Shown piece by piece: positions 8,641 through 16,627 of a DNA stretch of 64,000 nucleotides. The stretch lies in assembly GCA_963813355.1 (NCBI GenBank), contig CAWEYS010000030.1, positions 1 to 64,000 of the forward strand. Reading direction: 5' to 3'. The translations under genes and the position numbers were made by a program. The notes beneath the pieces were generated by a model. That model was not told the origin of the DNA, did no database searches, and was given only the letters and a program-made list of their open reading frames with translations. Position 1 is the stretch's first letter; every line of letters begins with the position of its first letter. This DNA comes from DATAGF01 sp963813355 (GTDB lineage: Bacteria > Actinomycetota > Thermoleophilia > Miltoncostaeales > Miltoncostaeaceae).

Positions 8641-9905
8641 AGCGGCCAGCGGCCGCCGGCCGCCGGTCCCGGCGCAGGCCCTTCCGGCCCAGCTGGGTGA
8701 CCGAGCGCGAGCTGGACGGCCCGGTCGCGGATCTGCGCCCGCCGAGCCGGCAGGGGGGGCCTACGGGCGCGTGCGGGTCCTGGTGCGCCTGCGGGGCCGG
8801 CCGCTGGGGTTCGTCGAGATGCCGCTCCCCGAGGAGGGCATCCCGGGCGAGGCCTTCGTGCACGTCGCTGCATCGCGCCTCCGGGCGCAGATCCTGCGTC
8901 ATCGTGCGGAGCCGCCCGGACCCCCCGGCGACGGGCGGCCCTTCGTCTCGGTGGTCGTGTGCACGCATGACCGGCCCCAGCGCCTTCGGGCGGCGCTGCG
9001 GTCGCTGCTCGACCAGACCCACGACGCCTACGAGGTCATCGTGGTCAACAACGCGCCCTCGACGGACGAGCCGCGCCAGGTCGTCGCGGCGATTGCCGAC
9101 GCGCGCATCCGCTACGTGCTCGAGCCCCGGGCCGGCCTGTCGCGCGCGCGCAACGTCGGGGCGCGCGCCGCGCGGGGCGCGATCGTCGCGTACACCGACG
9201 ACGACGTCGAGGTGGATCGCGACTGGCTCTCCTGGATCGCTGACCGCCTTCACCCGGGCGCCGCGCGTCGGCGTCGTGACCGGGCTGGTTCCGGCCGCCG
9301 CCCTCGAGACGCGGTCGCAGGCCATCTTCGACACGAGGATCGGCTGGGCCGAGCACCTCGAGCCCCGGCTCTACGACCTCGGGGCGAACGACCCCGGCAC
9401 GCGGTTCTTCCCCTACAGCGCGGGCGTCTTCGGGACCGGAGCGAACTGCGCGTTCCGCGCCGAGACCCTGCGCGGGCTCGGCTACTTCGACGAGAGGCTC
9501 GGCCCCGGCAACGGGACACTGGGCGGCGAGGACCTCGACATCTTCCTGCGGGCGCTGCGGGCCGGGTGGACCCTGGCCTATGAGCCCGCGGCGGTCGTCT
9601 GGCACTTCCACCGCGCGGATGAGCATGCGCTGGCCTACCAGCTCCGGGCGTACGGGCGCGGCCTCGGCGCCTACGCCGCCAAGCACATAGCCGCGTCGGA
9701 CACGCGCCGCCGAGATCGCCCGGCTGGTCCCGGCGGCGCTCTGGCGTCTCGTGACCGAGCGCCGCTCGTCGGACGGCGGCCAGACCGTCCCGCTGAGGCT
9801 CCGCCTGTCGGAGCTGCTCGGTGTGCTGCCCGGCGCCGCCGCATACATCCGGGCCCGTCGGGCCCAGCCGGTCGCCGAGGCCACCCGTCGCGGCCGATCG
9901 AGTGA
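8640..9905 (+). CDS. GT2-type glycosyltransferase, frameshifted
   Basis: About 410 residues after bridging shifts near 8765, 9237 and 9705; the true start is lost in the junction with the epimerase stub. A GT-A core is clear: PFVSVVVCTHDRPQRLRAALRSLLDQ, VIVVNNAPSTDE, RNVGARAARG, then YTDDDVEVD (the DxD-type metal/nucleotide site), and a later GGEDLDIFLR that matches the ED general-base motif. The ~90 N-terminal residues before the GT-A core (RVRVLVRLRGRPLGFVE) are typical of an actinobacterial GT2 subgroup. It probably adds a sugar from a nucleotide donor in the same surface-glycan pathway. Exact ends are uncertain. Confidence 0.65.
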   Translation, partial: QRPAAAGRRSRRRPFRPSWVTERELDGPVADLRPPSRQGGPTGACGSWCACGAGRWGSSRCRSPRRASRARPSCTSLHRASGRRSCVIVRSRPDPPATGGPSSRWSCARMTGPSAFGRRCGRCSTRPTTPTRSSWSTTRPRRTSRARSSRRLPTRASATCSSPGPACRARATSGRAPRGARSSRTPTTTSRWIATGSPGSLTAFTRAPRVGVVTGLVPAAALETRSQAIFDTRIGWAEHLEPRLYDLGANDPGTRFFPYSAGVFGTGANCAFRAETLRGLGYFDERLGPGNGTLGGEDLDIFLRALRAGWTLAYEPAAVVWHFHRADEHALAYQLRAYGRGLGAYAAKHIAASDTRRRDRPAGPGGALASRDRAPLVGRRPDRPAEAPPVGAARCAARRRRIHPGPSGPAGRRGHPSRPIE

Positions 9906-9930
9906 TCGGCGGCCCGCTACCGGCGGCGGG

Positions 9931-11477
9931 CTAGGCGAGGGCGAGCAGGGGGCGGCCGTCGAGCGGCCGCCGCGGCGAGGCGCCCAGCCAGGTCGAGGAT
10001 GGTCGCCGCCACGTCGGTGACGCGCCCGTCGGCGAGGTCGGCTGCCCAGGCGCGGCGCCCGGCGCCGCGCACGGCGATGAAGCCGCGGTTGACGTGGCTG
10101 CCGGTGCGCCCGAACGGCACCGGCCCGATGCGGCCGACGGCCGGGCTGTTCACCACGTCCCAGGCCCCCGAGTTCCAGCACACCACCAGGTCGGCGTCGG
10201 GCAGCTCGGAGCGCCCGGTCGTGGGGGCCGCTGCCGGGTCCGCAGGACCTCGCTCACGACCGGCCGCCCGGTGCGGGCGTCGCGCAGCTCGTGGAGGCGC
10301 TCCTCCATCTCGGCGCAGACGGCCTCGTACTGGCTCGGGCGGCACGATCCCCTCGCGCTCGCGCCCGGCGAGGTTCACCCGCACGTAGCCCTCCGCGAAG
10401 CTCGGGAGGGCGAAGGCCCGCATGCGGGGCCAGAGGTCGCCGTACCACATGGCCGGCTGGTAGGAGAGCTCGCCCCAGTCGCGCGGCGGGCGCAGCCCCT
10501 CCGAGCGCCGGGGCGGTCGCGGCTGCGCCACAGCCAGCGCTCCCAGGTCAGGGCCCGCGGGTGGCGCAGCACCGGCGGCGGCGGGCCCTCGCCGCCCGGG
10601 GCGAGCGCCCGCCGCCCCGGGAAGCTCAGCCGGTAGCAGAGCTCGGGCAGGAAGACCATGCTCGGCAGGTCCATGCTGTTGGTCTCCATCCCGTGCGGGG
10701 AGAAGACCACGACCTGCGCATCGCCGGCTGCCGCGACCACCTCCTGGATGCCCCGGTCAACCGCCTGGAAGACCTGCAGCAGCGCGTCCTCGGCCGTTCG
10801 CGCCGCAGGGGGTGGCCGGTCGCGTCGCTGAGATGCCAGAGGTGGTGCCCGGCGGAGTGGCCCTCGCCGAAGGCCGTGACGAAGAGGTCCCACGGCTCGC
10901 GCGCCAGCAGCTCCGTGCAGATCGCGACCCGTCGCCGGATGCCGATCCGCAGCGCCCTCCGAAGCCGCGCCACCGCGATGGGGTTCCAGAAGGTGGCATG
11001 GTCTTTGTTGAGGGCCGGGTGGCGCCCGTGGCGGGCCACGAGCTCGCCGAACAGCTCCGGCGGCGAGGAGCACGAGGGAACCTGAGGGGAGTGCGCCCCC
11101 CAGGCGAGCACCTGCACGCCGTTGACGTCCGGACTCAGCCGCGCCTGCGGTACATCGACGGCGGCCACGCGGCGTTCGTCGCCGAGGGCGTAGAAGGGCG
11201 GGTGCTCGGCGTAGTCGTAGGCGCCGCGGTCGTTGACCCGGTACGCCTCGGGCTCGAAGATCAGCGACGTCCAGTAGCCCGTCCGCTCGGGGTCGCAGCC
11301 GGTGAGGAGCGTCGTCCACACGGCCTCGGCCCGGTAGCGGTCGCCTCCGGCAAGCCGTCCCCAGGCGCCCTCGCCGCGGACGCTGGCGAGCCCGGGCAGG
11401 AGCCCGGCGTCCATCCACCGCTCGAGGAGCACCGGGTCGCCGGCGTCCATTCCGATCGCGATCACCTTCGCCGACAT
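9931..11477 (-). CDS. alkaline-phosphatase-superfamily phosphodiesterase, copy B (intact motifs)
   Basis: About 515 residues after bridging shifts near 10800, 10515, 10335 and 9975. Start ATG at 11477 with CGGAGGG upstream. It begins KVIAIGMDAGDP (first metal Asp), then VWTTLLTGCDPERTGYW, the nucleophile Thr region of the type I phosphodiesterase/nucleotide-pyrophosphatase group. Further in are FGEGHSAGHHLWH and FSPHGMETN-SMDLPSMVFLPE, which supply the remaining metal ligands. The C-terminal half includes WNSGAWDVV and GSHVNRGF. No signal peptide is seen. The copy immediately upstream is closely similar along its whole length, including the flanking DNA. Context suggests a role in modifying or recycling phosphorylated surface-polymer intermediates; this is inference. 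Confidence 0.65.
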
Positions 11478-11596
11478 GCGCCCTCCGTCCGCTTGCGCGA
11501 TGTGGTTCCCGCGAGCGTCACACGGCCGGCCGATCGCGCGCGCGGGTCGGACGGGGAGAGCCGCCCTGACCGACGGGCCAGTCGCGCCGCTGGGCG

Positions 11597-13134
11597 CTAC
11601 GCCGACGCGAGCAGGGGGCGACCGTCGAGCGGCTGCCGCGGCGAGGCGCCCAGCAGGTCGAGGATGGTCGCCGCCACGTCGGTGACGCGCCCGTCGGCGA
11701 GGCGGCTCCCAGGCGCGGCGCCCGCGCCGCGCACGGCGATGAAGCCGCGGTTGACGTGGCTGCCGGTGCGGGCGAACGGCACCGGCCCGATGCGGCCGAC
11801 GCTCGGGCTGTTCGACCACGTCCCAGGCCCCCGAGTTCCAGCACACCACCAGGTCGGCGTCGGGCAGCTCGGGCGCCCGGTCGTGGGGCCCGCTCCGGGT
11901 CCGCAGGACCTCGCTCACGATCGGCTGCCCGCTGCGGGCGTCGCGCAGCTCGTGGAGGCGCTCCTCCATCTCGGCGCAGACGGCCTCGTACTGGTCGGGC
12001 GGCACGATCCCCTCGCGCTCGCGCCCGGCGAGGTTCACCCGCACGTAGCCTTCCACGCCGCCGGGCAGGGCGAAGGCCCGCATCCGGGGCCAGAGGTCGC
12101 CGTACCACATGGCCGGCTGGTAGGAGAGCTCGCCCCAGTCGCGCGGCGGGCGCAGCCCCTCCGAGCCCGGGTTCACGGTTGCGCCACACCCAGCGCTCCC
12201 AGGTCAGGGCCCGCGGGTGGCGCAGCACCGGCGGCGGCAGGCCGTCGCCGCCGGGGGCGAGCGCCCGCCTCCCCGGGAAGCTCAGCCGGTAGCAGAGCTC
12301 GGGCAGGAAGACCATGCTCGGCAGCTCGGTGGCGGGCTCCATGCCGTAGGGCGAGAAGACCACCACCGCGGCCTCGTCGCCGGCGACTGCGACGAGCTCC
12401 TGGGCCGCCCGGTCGACCGCCTGGTACACCTCGAGAAGCGGGTCGTCCCTCCGCGCGCGATACAGAGGATGGCCGGTCGCGCCGCTGAGGTGCAAGAGAT
12501 GGTGCCCGGCGGAGTGGGTCTCGCTGAAGGCCGTCATGAAGAGGTCCCACGGCTCGCGCGCCAGCAGCTCCGTGCAGATCGCGACCCGTCGCCGGATGCC
12601 GATCCGCAGCGCCCTCCGGAGCCGCGCGATCGCGACCGGGTTCCAAAAGGTGGCGTGGTCCTTTCTGAGGGCCGGGTGGCGCCCGTGCCGGTCCACCAGC
12701 TCGCCGAACAGCTCCTGCGGCGAGGAGCACGACGGGTGCCGGGGCTCGTGGGCGCCCCAGCCCAACACCTGGGGCCCTGCCACGTCGGGGCTCGGCCGCG
12801 TCTGCGGCACGTTGACCACGGCCACCGTGCGCGCCTCGCCGAGGGCGTGGAATTGCGGATGGGCGACGTAGTCGTAGGCACCGCGGGCGTCCACGCTGTA
12901 CGCACCGGGCTCGAATGCCAGCTCCGTCCAGTAGCCGGTCCGCTCCGGCTCGCAGCCGGTCAGCAGCGCGCCCCACACGGCCTCGGCCCGGTAGCGACGA
13001 CCCCCGGCGATCCTCCCCCACGCGCCCTCGCGACGGAGGCGCGCCAGCCCGGGCAGGAGCCCGGCGTCCATCCACCGCTCGACGAGCTCGCCGTCGGCGC
13101 TGTCCATCGCGATCGCGATCACCTTCGCCGGCAT
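11597..13134 (-). CDS. alkaline-phosphatase-superfamily paralogue, copy A (degenerate motifs)
   Basis: About 510 residues after bridging two shifts near 12165 and 11785; ATG at 13134 with CGGAGGG upstream. It aligns with copy B almost throughout (KVIAIAMD, CSSPQELFGELVDRHGRHPAL, LRIGIRRRVAICTELLAREPWDLF). Key positions have changed: VWTTLLTG of copy B is VWGALLTG here, and FSPHGMETN is FSPYGMEPA. The predicted nucleophile Thr and a metal-ligand His are therefore replaced, although HSAGHH is kept. This suggests a non-catalytic or altered partner of copy B. It is the promoter-proximal gene of the pair. The remaining frame shifts may be sequencing errors. Confidence 0.65.
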
Positions 13135-13293
13135 GGGCCCTCCGAGAGCTCGCGCGACGTGATACTGCCAGCGTCACATGGCTCGCCGATCGCGCGCGCG
13201 GGTCGGATGGCGGGCGCCGCCCTGGTCGAGCGGTCAGATGCGCTCAGAGCTCCGAGAAGAACCCAGCCGTTTGCGGGGCGTTCGTGAAGCGTC

Positions 13294-13331
13294 CGGGAGG
13301 GACTCGAACCCCCAGCCCTCCGGTTAGCAGC
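13294..13331 (-). repeat. tRNA 3'-half remnant, possible attachment site
   Basis: On the minus strand these 38 bases match the intact tRNA-Asn (16513-16550) from the anticodon loop through the T arm, with two differences (one changes the anticodon base, one lies in the variable region). The D arm and 5' acceptor half are absent. A duplicated 3' tRNA half is the classic scar of an integrase acting at a tRNA gene. No integrase is present between the two copies. Confidence 0.55.
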
Positions 13332-13359
13332 TCACCCTCGGCGAAATCCGAGGGTGAGC
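13330..13359. terminator. perfect 12-bp hairpin next to the tRNA remnant
   Basis: GCTCACCCTCGG, loop CGAAAT, then CCGAGGGTGAGC. On the plus strand it is followed by GCTTTCC, a weak T run. It could end transcription or be part of a recombination site, since its outer bases overlap the tRNA remnant. Confidence 0.4.
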
Positions 13360-13365
13360 CGCTTT

Positions 13366-13495
13366 CCGGCCGCGGTCGGCACCTGTCCACGCAGCTGTTC
13401 ACGTTCCTGTTCGAGCACCACTCCCAGCCCCGCCGGATGACCGCCGCGGAGCGGCGCCAACTCTCACCTCGGTGTTCGCTGCGAGCCGCTGGTAG
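13366..13495 (+). pseudogene. C-terminal remnant of a second CapA-like gene
   Basis: The translation GRHLSTQLFTFLFEHHSQ, then PRRMTAAERRQL and, after a one-base shift, TSVFAASRW-stop matches the end of the CapA-like lipoprotein at 3381 (GKHLSTRLFTFLLMDYAQ, TSVFGASRW). Only about 40 codons remain; the preceding DNA is the tRNA remnant and hairpin. A paralogous locus was therefore truncated by recombination at or near 13366. Confidence 0.65.
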
Positions 13496-13610
13496 CGGGG
13501 CGCCCGTCGAGCGCCCCGAGGATGGCCTCGACCGAGCGGTCGACCTCCGCGAGCGTGGTCCGCCAGCTGCAGACCGAGATGCGCATGCAGCGCCGGGCGC
13601 GCCAGTCCTC
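13464..13610 (-). pseudogene. C-terminal remnant of a PLP-dependent decarboxylase
   Basis: On the minus strand the reading CMRISVCSWRTTLAEVDRSV-EAILGALDG leads to a TGA at 13464-13466. The SVCSWRTT..DVDRSV..IL pattern is typical of the C-terminus of group II (aromatic-amino-acid type) PLP decarboxylases. The rest of the gene is missing upstream of about 13610. It overlaps the tail of the CapA remnant in the opposite direction, so the two once formed a convergent pair. Confidence 0.45.
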
Positions 13611-13850
13611 GGTGCGCCTGGGCCTGCGCTTCTTCCTGCCCGCCCGCCTGGCGGCCAGTTACCGCAAGGTCCAGCTGACGATCCGCGGGCCCAACACGAC
13701 CAACGTGCGCTTCAACGGGCTGGTGCCGGTCAAGACGCCCAAGTTCGGCCAGGGCACGCGGCGCTTCATCTTCGTGCCGATGCGGGCGAGAAACTGCGGC
13801 GCCTACACGCTGGTCGTGCGGCGCGGCGGCACGTCGCGTCGCCGGGCTCT
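13561..13850 (+). pseudogene. unrecognised coding fragment
   Basis: A plus-strand frame reads LRFFLPARLAASYRKVQLTI, FNGLVPVKTPKF and FIFVPMRARNCGAYTLVVRR with regular alternation of strands. It resembles a beta-rich C-terminal domain. No start is visible and it opens inside the decarboxylase remnant. I cannot assign a family. It may be part of the same recombined junk as its neighbours. Confidence 0.25.
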
Positions 13851-13905
13851 GGACCGTCACCGGCCGCTTCGGCCTGCTGCGTCGGCAGATCGCCTCGGCG
13901 GGCGC

Positions 13906-14123
13906 GTGCCGAAACACCTGCGCACCAACGGCAAGGGCTCGACGCGGGCGTGGAAGAGGCTGCGCGCTGCCATCTTGCAAGGGACGGGTACCGGTGCCGC
14001 TACTGCGGCAGGGTGGCAACCCAGGTTGACCACGTCCGCCCGATGAGTCGGGGCGGCACGGTGATCCGAGCAACCTGGTCGCCGCGTGCCAGCCGTGCAG
14101 CCTGGCCAAGGGTGGAGGACTAG
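13906..14123 (+). pseudogene. HNH endonuclease, frameshifted and interrupted by an insertion sequence
   Basis: From the GTG at 13906 the protein reads VPKHLRTNGKGSTRAWKRL, then after a shift DGYRCRYCGRVATQVDHVRP-MSRGGT, and after another shift DPSNLVAACQPCSLAKGGG. The CxxC, DH, N and CxxC positions are those of zinc-ribbon HNH nucleases, a type common in actinophages beside terminase genes. The insertion sequence starts at the final codons. Removing it and one CTAG copy would let the frame run GGGLGGDV-stop, so the insertion hit the last few codons. Confidence 0.6.
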
Positions 14124-15072
14124 CTGAACTGACCACGGACCTGCGCGACCCGGCTGACCGGCGGCCGGTCGCCAGGGAGCTGTGGGGGCGGCGCCTGTTG
14201 TACCAGCGCACCCAGCCCGGCAGGGCCCGGGTGCGGTGGGCGCTTGAGGGATAGGCATAGCGCCAGGCCCACTCCCGCAGCAGGGTGCCGATCAGGGCCT
14301 CGGCTTTCCCGTTGGTGCGCGGCGTGTAGGGCCGCGTGCGCCGGCGCTCGATGCCCAAGCGCTCGCAGGTCGCTGCCCAGGCGTGGGAGCGGTAGGCATG
14401 CCCATTGTCTGAGAGCACGCGCTCGATGCCGATGCCGTGCTCGGCCGTGAACCAGGCGACCGCGCGCTCAAGGAAGGCGCAGGAGTGCTCGGCGCCCTGG
14501 CCCGACAGGACCTCGCAGTAGGCGATCCGGCTGTGGTCGTCGATGGCCACGTGCAGGTGCTGCCAGCCCGCTCGGGGCGAGCGCTGGATGCCGTCGGCGA
14601 GGATCCGCTTGCCGACGCTGTGAAAGCGCCCCAGGCGCTTGGTGTCGATGTGCAGCAGCTCGCCGGGCCGGGCGCGCTCGTAGCGAACGACCGCGGGCCG
14701 GGGGGCCCTTGGCAGCCGCGAGGCGCCAGCGCGCCGCAGGACCTTGGCGACCGTCGAGGCGGGCAGGCCGAGGATCGCCCCCAGGCGCGCCGGGCCGTAG
14801 CGGCTTGCCTGGCGGGCGTTCAGGATGGCCGCCTCGAGCTCGGGCGAGCAGCGCCGTGGCTGGCGATGGGGCACCGGGCGACGCTCGCGCAGGGCCGCCC
14901 AGCCGCCGAGCTCAAAGCGGGCCAGCAGGCGGTAGACGGTCGAGCGGTGCACCCCCGAGCCGGCGGCGGCCCGCTGCGTGCTCATCCCCTGCAGGCGCAC
15001 CTTGGCGACGATCTCGCAGCGGCTCTCTCAGCCCAGCCGCTTTCGTCGGGGGCGCTCGTTAGCGTGTCGCAT
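14120..15072 (-). pseudogene. IS481-family DDE transposase with in-frame TGA
   Basis: ATG at 15072 reads MRHANERPRRKRLG, then TGA at 15030-15028 (codon 15), then ESRCEIVAK and on in the same frame; a GTG at 15000 could restart translation. The remainder has an N-terminal HTH (STQRAAAGSGVHRSTVYRLL) and an integrase core with HIDTKRLG, AIDDHSRIAYCEV, SDNGHAYRSHAW and YTPRTNGKAEALIGTL, giving the D, D, E triad. A one-base shift after PHSSL near 14180 restores GDRPPVSRVAQVRGQFS and a TAG lying in the target duplication. The stop codon and the shift suggest an inactive copy, though base errors cannot be excluded. Confidence 0.7.
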
Positions 15073-15167
15073 CCGGGTCTCCTTGGAGGCTGGGCGGTAG
15101 CACCCCAACCCTCTCGGGAGATCCGGACGGAACGATCAGCTGTCGCGTAGGTGTGTGGTCAACGCAA
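14124..15167 (-). mobile_element. IS481-type insertion sequence (~1.04 kb)
   Basis: Terminal inverted repeats are visible: TGACCACGGACCTGCGCGAC at 14130-14149 and, reading inward on the minus strand from 15161 to 15142, TGACCACACACCTACGCGAC (17 of 20 identical). Both are six bases inside a CTAG (14120-14123 and 15168-15171), the target that IS481 elements duplicate. The element lies within the HNH nuclease gene. The single gene inside is the transposase, whose stop codon is provided by the left CTAG. The inverted repeats have diverged, so the copy is not fresh. Confidence 0.8.
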
Positions 15168-15216
15168 CTAGGGGGGGACGTCTGAGACGTGAGGCTTCGA
15201 TTGCCCCTACGGTCCC

Positions 15217-15239
15217 GATTTCTCCGACCTGGAGAAATC
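15217..15239. terminator. 9-bp perfect inverted repeat
   Basis: GATTTCTCC, spacer GACCT, then GGAGAAATC. It could be an operator or the stem of a terminator after the HNH gene. It is AT-richer than its surroundings. Confidence 0.3.
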
Positions 15240-15828
15240 AAGCGGACCTCGCGCGACTGGTGAGCGACCCCCGCGGCCCCTGAACGAGAGAAGGGCGCCT
15301 CCCCGCAGGCGCCCTCTGCTGACCACGATACCCGCCGACCCTCGCTCGCATCCTAACCGTTGGAGGGGTCTCGATGGCACGAGCGGGCAGGACGGTCCTG
15401 GCGCAGCGCATGCGCGGCGACGACTTTCCGAGCGCGGCAGCCGACGCCGCCCTCCTGCAGACCGTCGAGAGCCCCAGCGGGGCCGGTCGGCGGCGGGCGA
15501 TCCGCGGGCCTTGCGAGGGCTGCCCATGATCGGCGGCTGCGCCGGCCACATCCCGGGGACCAAGAAGGGCGTCTCGAGGAAGCTGGGGCGCTGGAGCGGG
15601 CGCCAGGGCTACCTGGTGGGGCTGGCCTCGGACCGCTTTCAGACGGGCGCGGGAACCGGGGTCGCGGGCGTCCCGCTCGATGCTCCGCACCTTCGCCCGC
15701 GCCTTCTGGAGCTGCTCCAAGAGGGCTCGGTCGGTCGGGTCGGCCAGGCGGGCCTCCACCGCATGCCGCAGATCCACCAGGGCCGCCCGGTACTCGCCAA
15801 GCTGCCGCGCCGCCGCCTTGTCGTCCAT
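15238..15828 (-). CDS. hypothetical protein, N-terminal helical segment
   Basis: ATG at 15828 with a GGGGAT stretch upstream. The first ~65 residues (MDDKAAARQLGEYRAALVDL, then LEQLQKARAKVRSIERD) are charged and helical, like a short coiled coil. After about residue 75 the translation turns Pro/Arg-rich and loses protein-like character. The true gene may therefore end earlier behind a frame shift. No family recognised. It sits in the interval bounded by the tRNA-half repeats. Confidence 0.35.
   Translation of the reverse strand: MDDKAAARQLGEYRAALVDLRHAVEARLADPTDRALLEQLQKARAKVRSIERDARDPGSRARLKAVRGQPHQVALAPAPAPQLPRDALLGPRDVAGAAADHGQPSQGPRIARRRPAPLGLSTVCRRAASAAALGKSSPRMRCARTVLPARAIETPPTVRMRARVGGYRGQQRAPAGRRPSLVQGPRGSLTSRARSA
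15292..15315 (+). terminator. strong hairpin AGGGCGCCT/AGGCGCCCT
   Basis: A perfect 9-bp stem with loop CCCCGC, followed by CTGCTG rather than a T run. A plausible terminator closing the decayed region upstream of the small gene at 15374. Confidence 0.4.
15374..15529 (+). CDS. small hypothetical protein (51 aa)
   Basis: ATG at 15374 follows GGAGGGG at a good distance and a hairpin terminator just upstream. The reading is MARAGRTVLAQRMRGDDF to CEGCP. It is basic at the N-terminus and carries a CxxC at the end. I do not recognise it. It lies between the insertion sequence and minus-strand hypothetical genes, inside the interval flanked by the tRNA-half repeats, so it may be cargo of the decayed element. 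It may equally be non-coding. Confidence 0.3.
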   Translation: MARAGRTVLAQRMRGDDFPSAAADAALLQTVESPSGAGRRRAIRGPCEGCP

Positions 15829-15939
15829 GTCGCCATCCCCGCCGATCGCCTGCCGATGCCCTTAGTCTCGGCAGCCTCCGCCCTGAACTTGGGGGTCCCG
15901 GCCGGGCGTCCCGCGCCCCCTGGGGCGCTGGCCGGGGCG

Positions 15940-16261
15940 CTAGGCCCCGAGCGCCTCAAGCACGCGCTCGGCGCTTCCGGCGTCGCCGTTGCTGCTCTGC
16001 TCCAGGTACCGCACGGCCACCCCGCGCAGGGCGATCGCCTGGACCTCGTCGAGGCTGTCGTGGTGCGGGTAGATCGGCTCGCCCTCCAGGCCGAGCGCGA
16101 TAGAGCAGGCGGCCGTAGCGGTCGAGCTCGATCATCATCTCGAGGTCGAGCCCGTCGCCGGCTGCCGCGACCGCGAGTCGCAGACGGCCCAGCTGGCGAG
16201 CCGGCGGGCGTCCTCGACGCGCTCGGGCTCGAGGTAAGATCGGCGCCGAGTTCATGCTCAT
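15940..16261 (-). CDS. hypothetical protein, frameshifted
   Basis: Reads MSMNSAPILPRARARR from 16261, then an acidic helix LDLEMMIELDRYGRLLY. After a shift near 16095 it continues LGLEGEPIYPHHDSLDEV and GVAVRYLEQSSNGDAGSAER to a TAG at 15942-15940. The later part is clearly protein-like and acidic. About 107 residues in all. I know no family for it. Its position between the insertion sequence and tRNA-Asn suggests cargo of the decayed element. Confidence 0.45.
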
Positions 16262-16441
16262 CTTGTTCCTCCGATCGTCTGCGGCGGACGGGAGGAGCGG
16301 TCGGCGAGCCCCGGATAGGCTGCTCGGCGCGGCCGAGGATTACCCCCGGTCGCCACGGGCCGGGGCGTTCGCGCGCCGCCGGCCCACTGTTCGTGTCGGG
16401 GTGAGCCTGCGTCATCCGCGGGGGTTAGAACCACCGTAGAA
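16262..16441. other. no gene seen
   Basis: Between the hypothetical gene and the hairpins below tRNA-Asn I see no convincing frame. A short direct repeat (TAGAACCAC, twice near 16427-16441) is the only structure noted. Confidence 0.5.
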
Positions 16442-16465
16442 CCACGGCGCGCGTGGGCGCCGTGG
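16442..16465. terminator. second hairpin downstream of tRNA-Asn
   Basis: CCACGGCGC, six-base loop, GCGCCGTGG: a perfect 9-bp stem. It follows the first hairpin in the direction of tRNA transcription and may act as a back-up stop. Confidence 0.35.
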
Positions 16466-16474
16466 GGGAGAACG

Positions 16475-16504
16475 CCGAAAGCCCCGCGCTAGCAGGGCTT
16501 TCGG
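16475..16504 (-). terminator. hairpin terminator of tRNA-Asn
   Basis: Stem CCGAAAGCCC/GGGCTTTCGG (10 bp, perfect) with a 10-base loop, starting four bases after the tRNA 3' end in the tRNA's orientation. The following T run is weak, as is common in high-GC actinobacteria. Confidence 0.6.
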
Positions 16505-16507
16505 AAG

Positions 16508-16579
16508 CTCCTCGGGAGGGACTCGAACCCCCAACCCTCCGGTTAACAGCCGGATGCTCTACCATTGAGCTACCGAGGA
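16508..16579 (-). tRNA. tRNA-Asn (anticodon GTT)
   Basis: A 72-nt cloverleaf: acceptor stem TCCTCGG/CCGAGGA, D arm AGCTCAATGGTAGAGC, anticodon stem TCCGG/CCGGA around loop CTGTTAA (anticodon GTT at 16547-16545), and T arm GGGGGTTCGAGTCCCTC. The discriminator is G and CCA is not encoded. The 3' half is repeated at 13294-13331. It is the likely integration target of the decayed element to its left. Confidence 0.95.
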
Positions 16580-16627
16580 TCGCTCGACGGCAAGTCTAGC
16601 CCAGCCGCGGCGAGGCCCGAAATCCGC

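Larger units (their letters stand above)
9931..13225 (-). repeat. tandem duplication covering both phosphatase genes
   Basis: The two phosphatase genes lie head to tail with matching ends (DVAATILDL and DGRPLL just before each stop). Their upstream DNA also matches: a GCGTCACA-type stretch followed by GCGCGCGCGGGTCGGA occurs before each gene, near 11515-11556 and 13172-13213. The unit is therefore about 1.65 kb and includes the promoter region, not only the coding part. Coding differences show the duplication is not recent. Confidence 0.6.

Noticed and set aside
16427..16441. Short TAGAACCAC direct repeat as an attachment site
   Set aside because: Nine bases with no second matching boundary; the tRNA-half repeat is a far better candidate.
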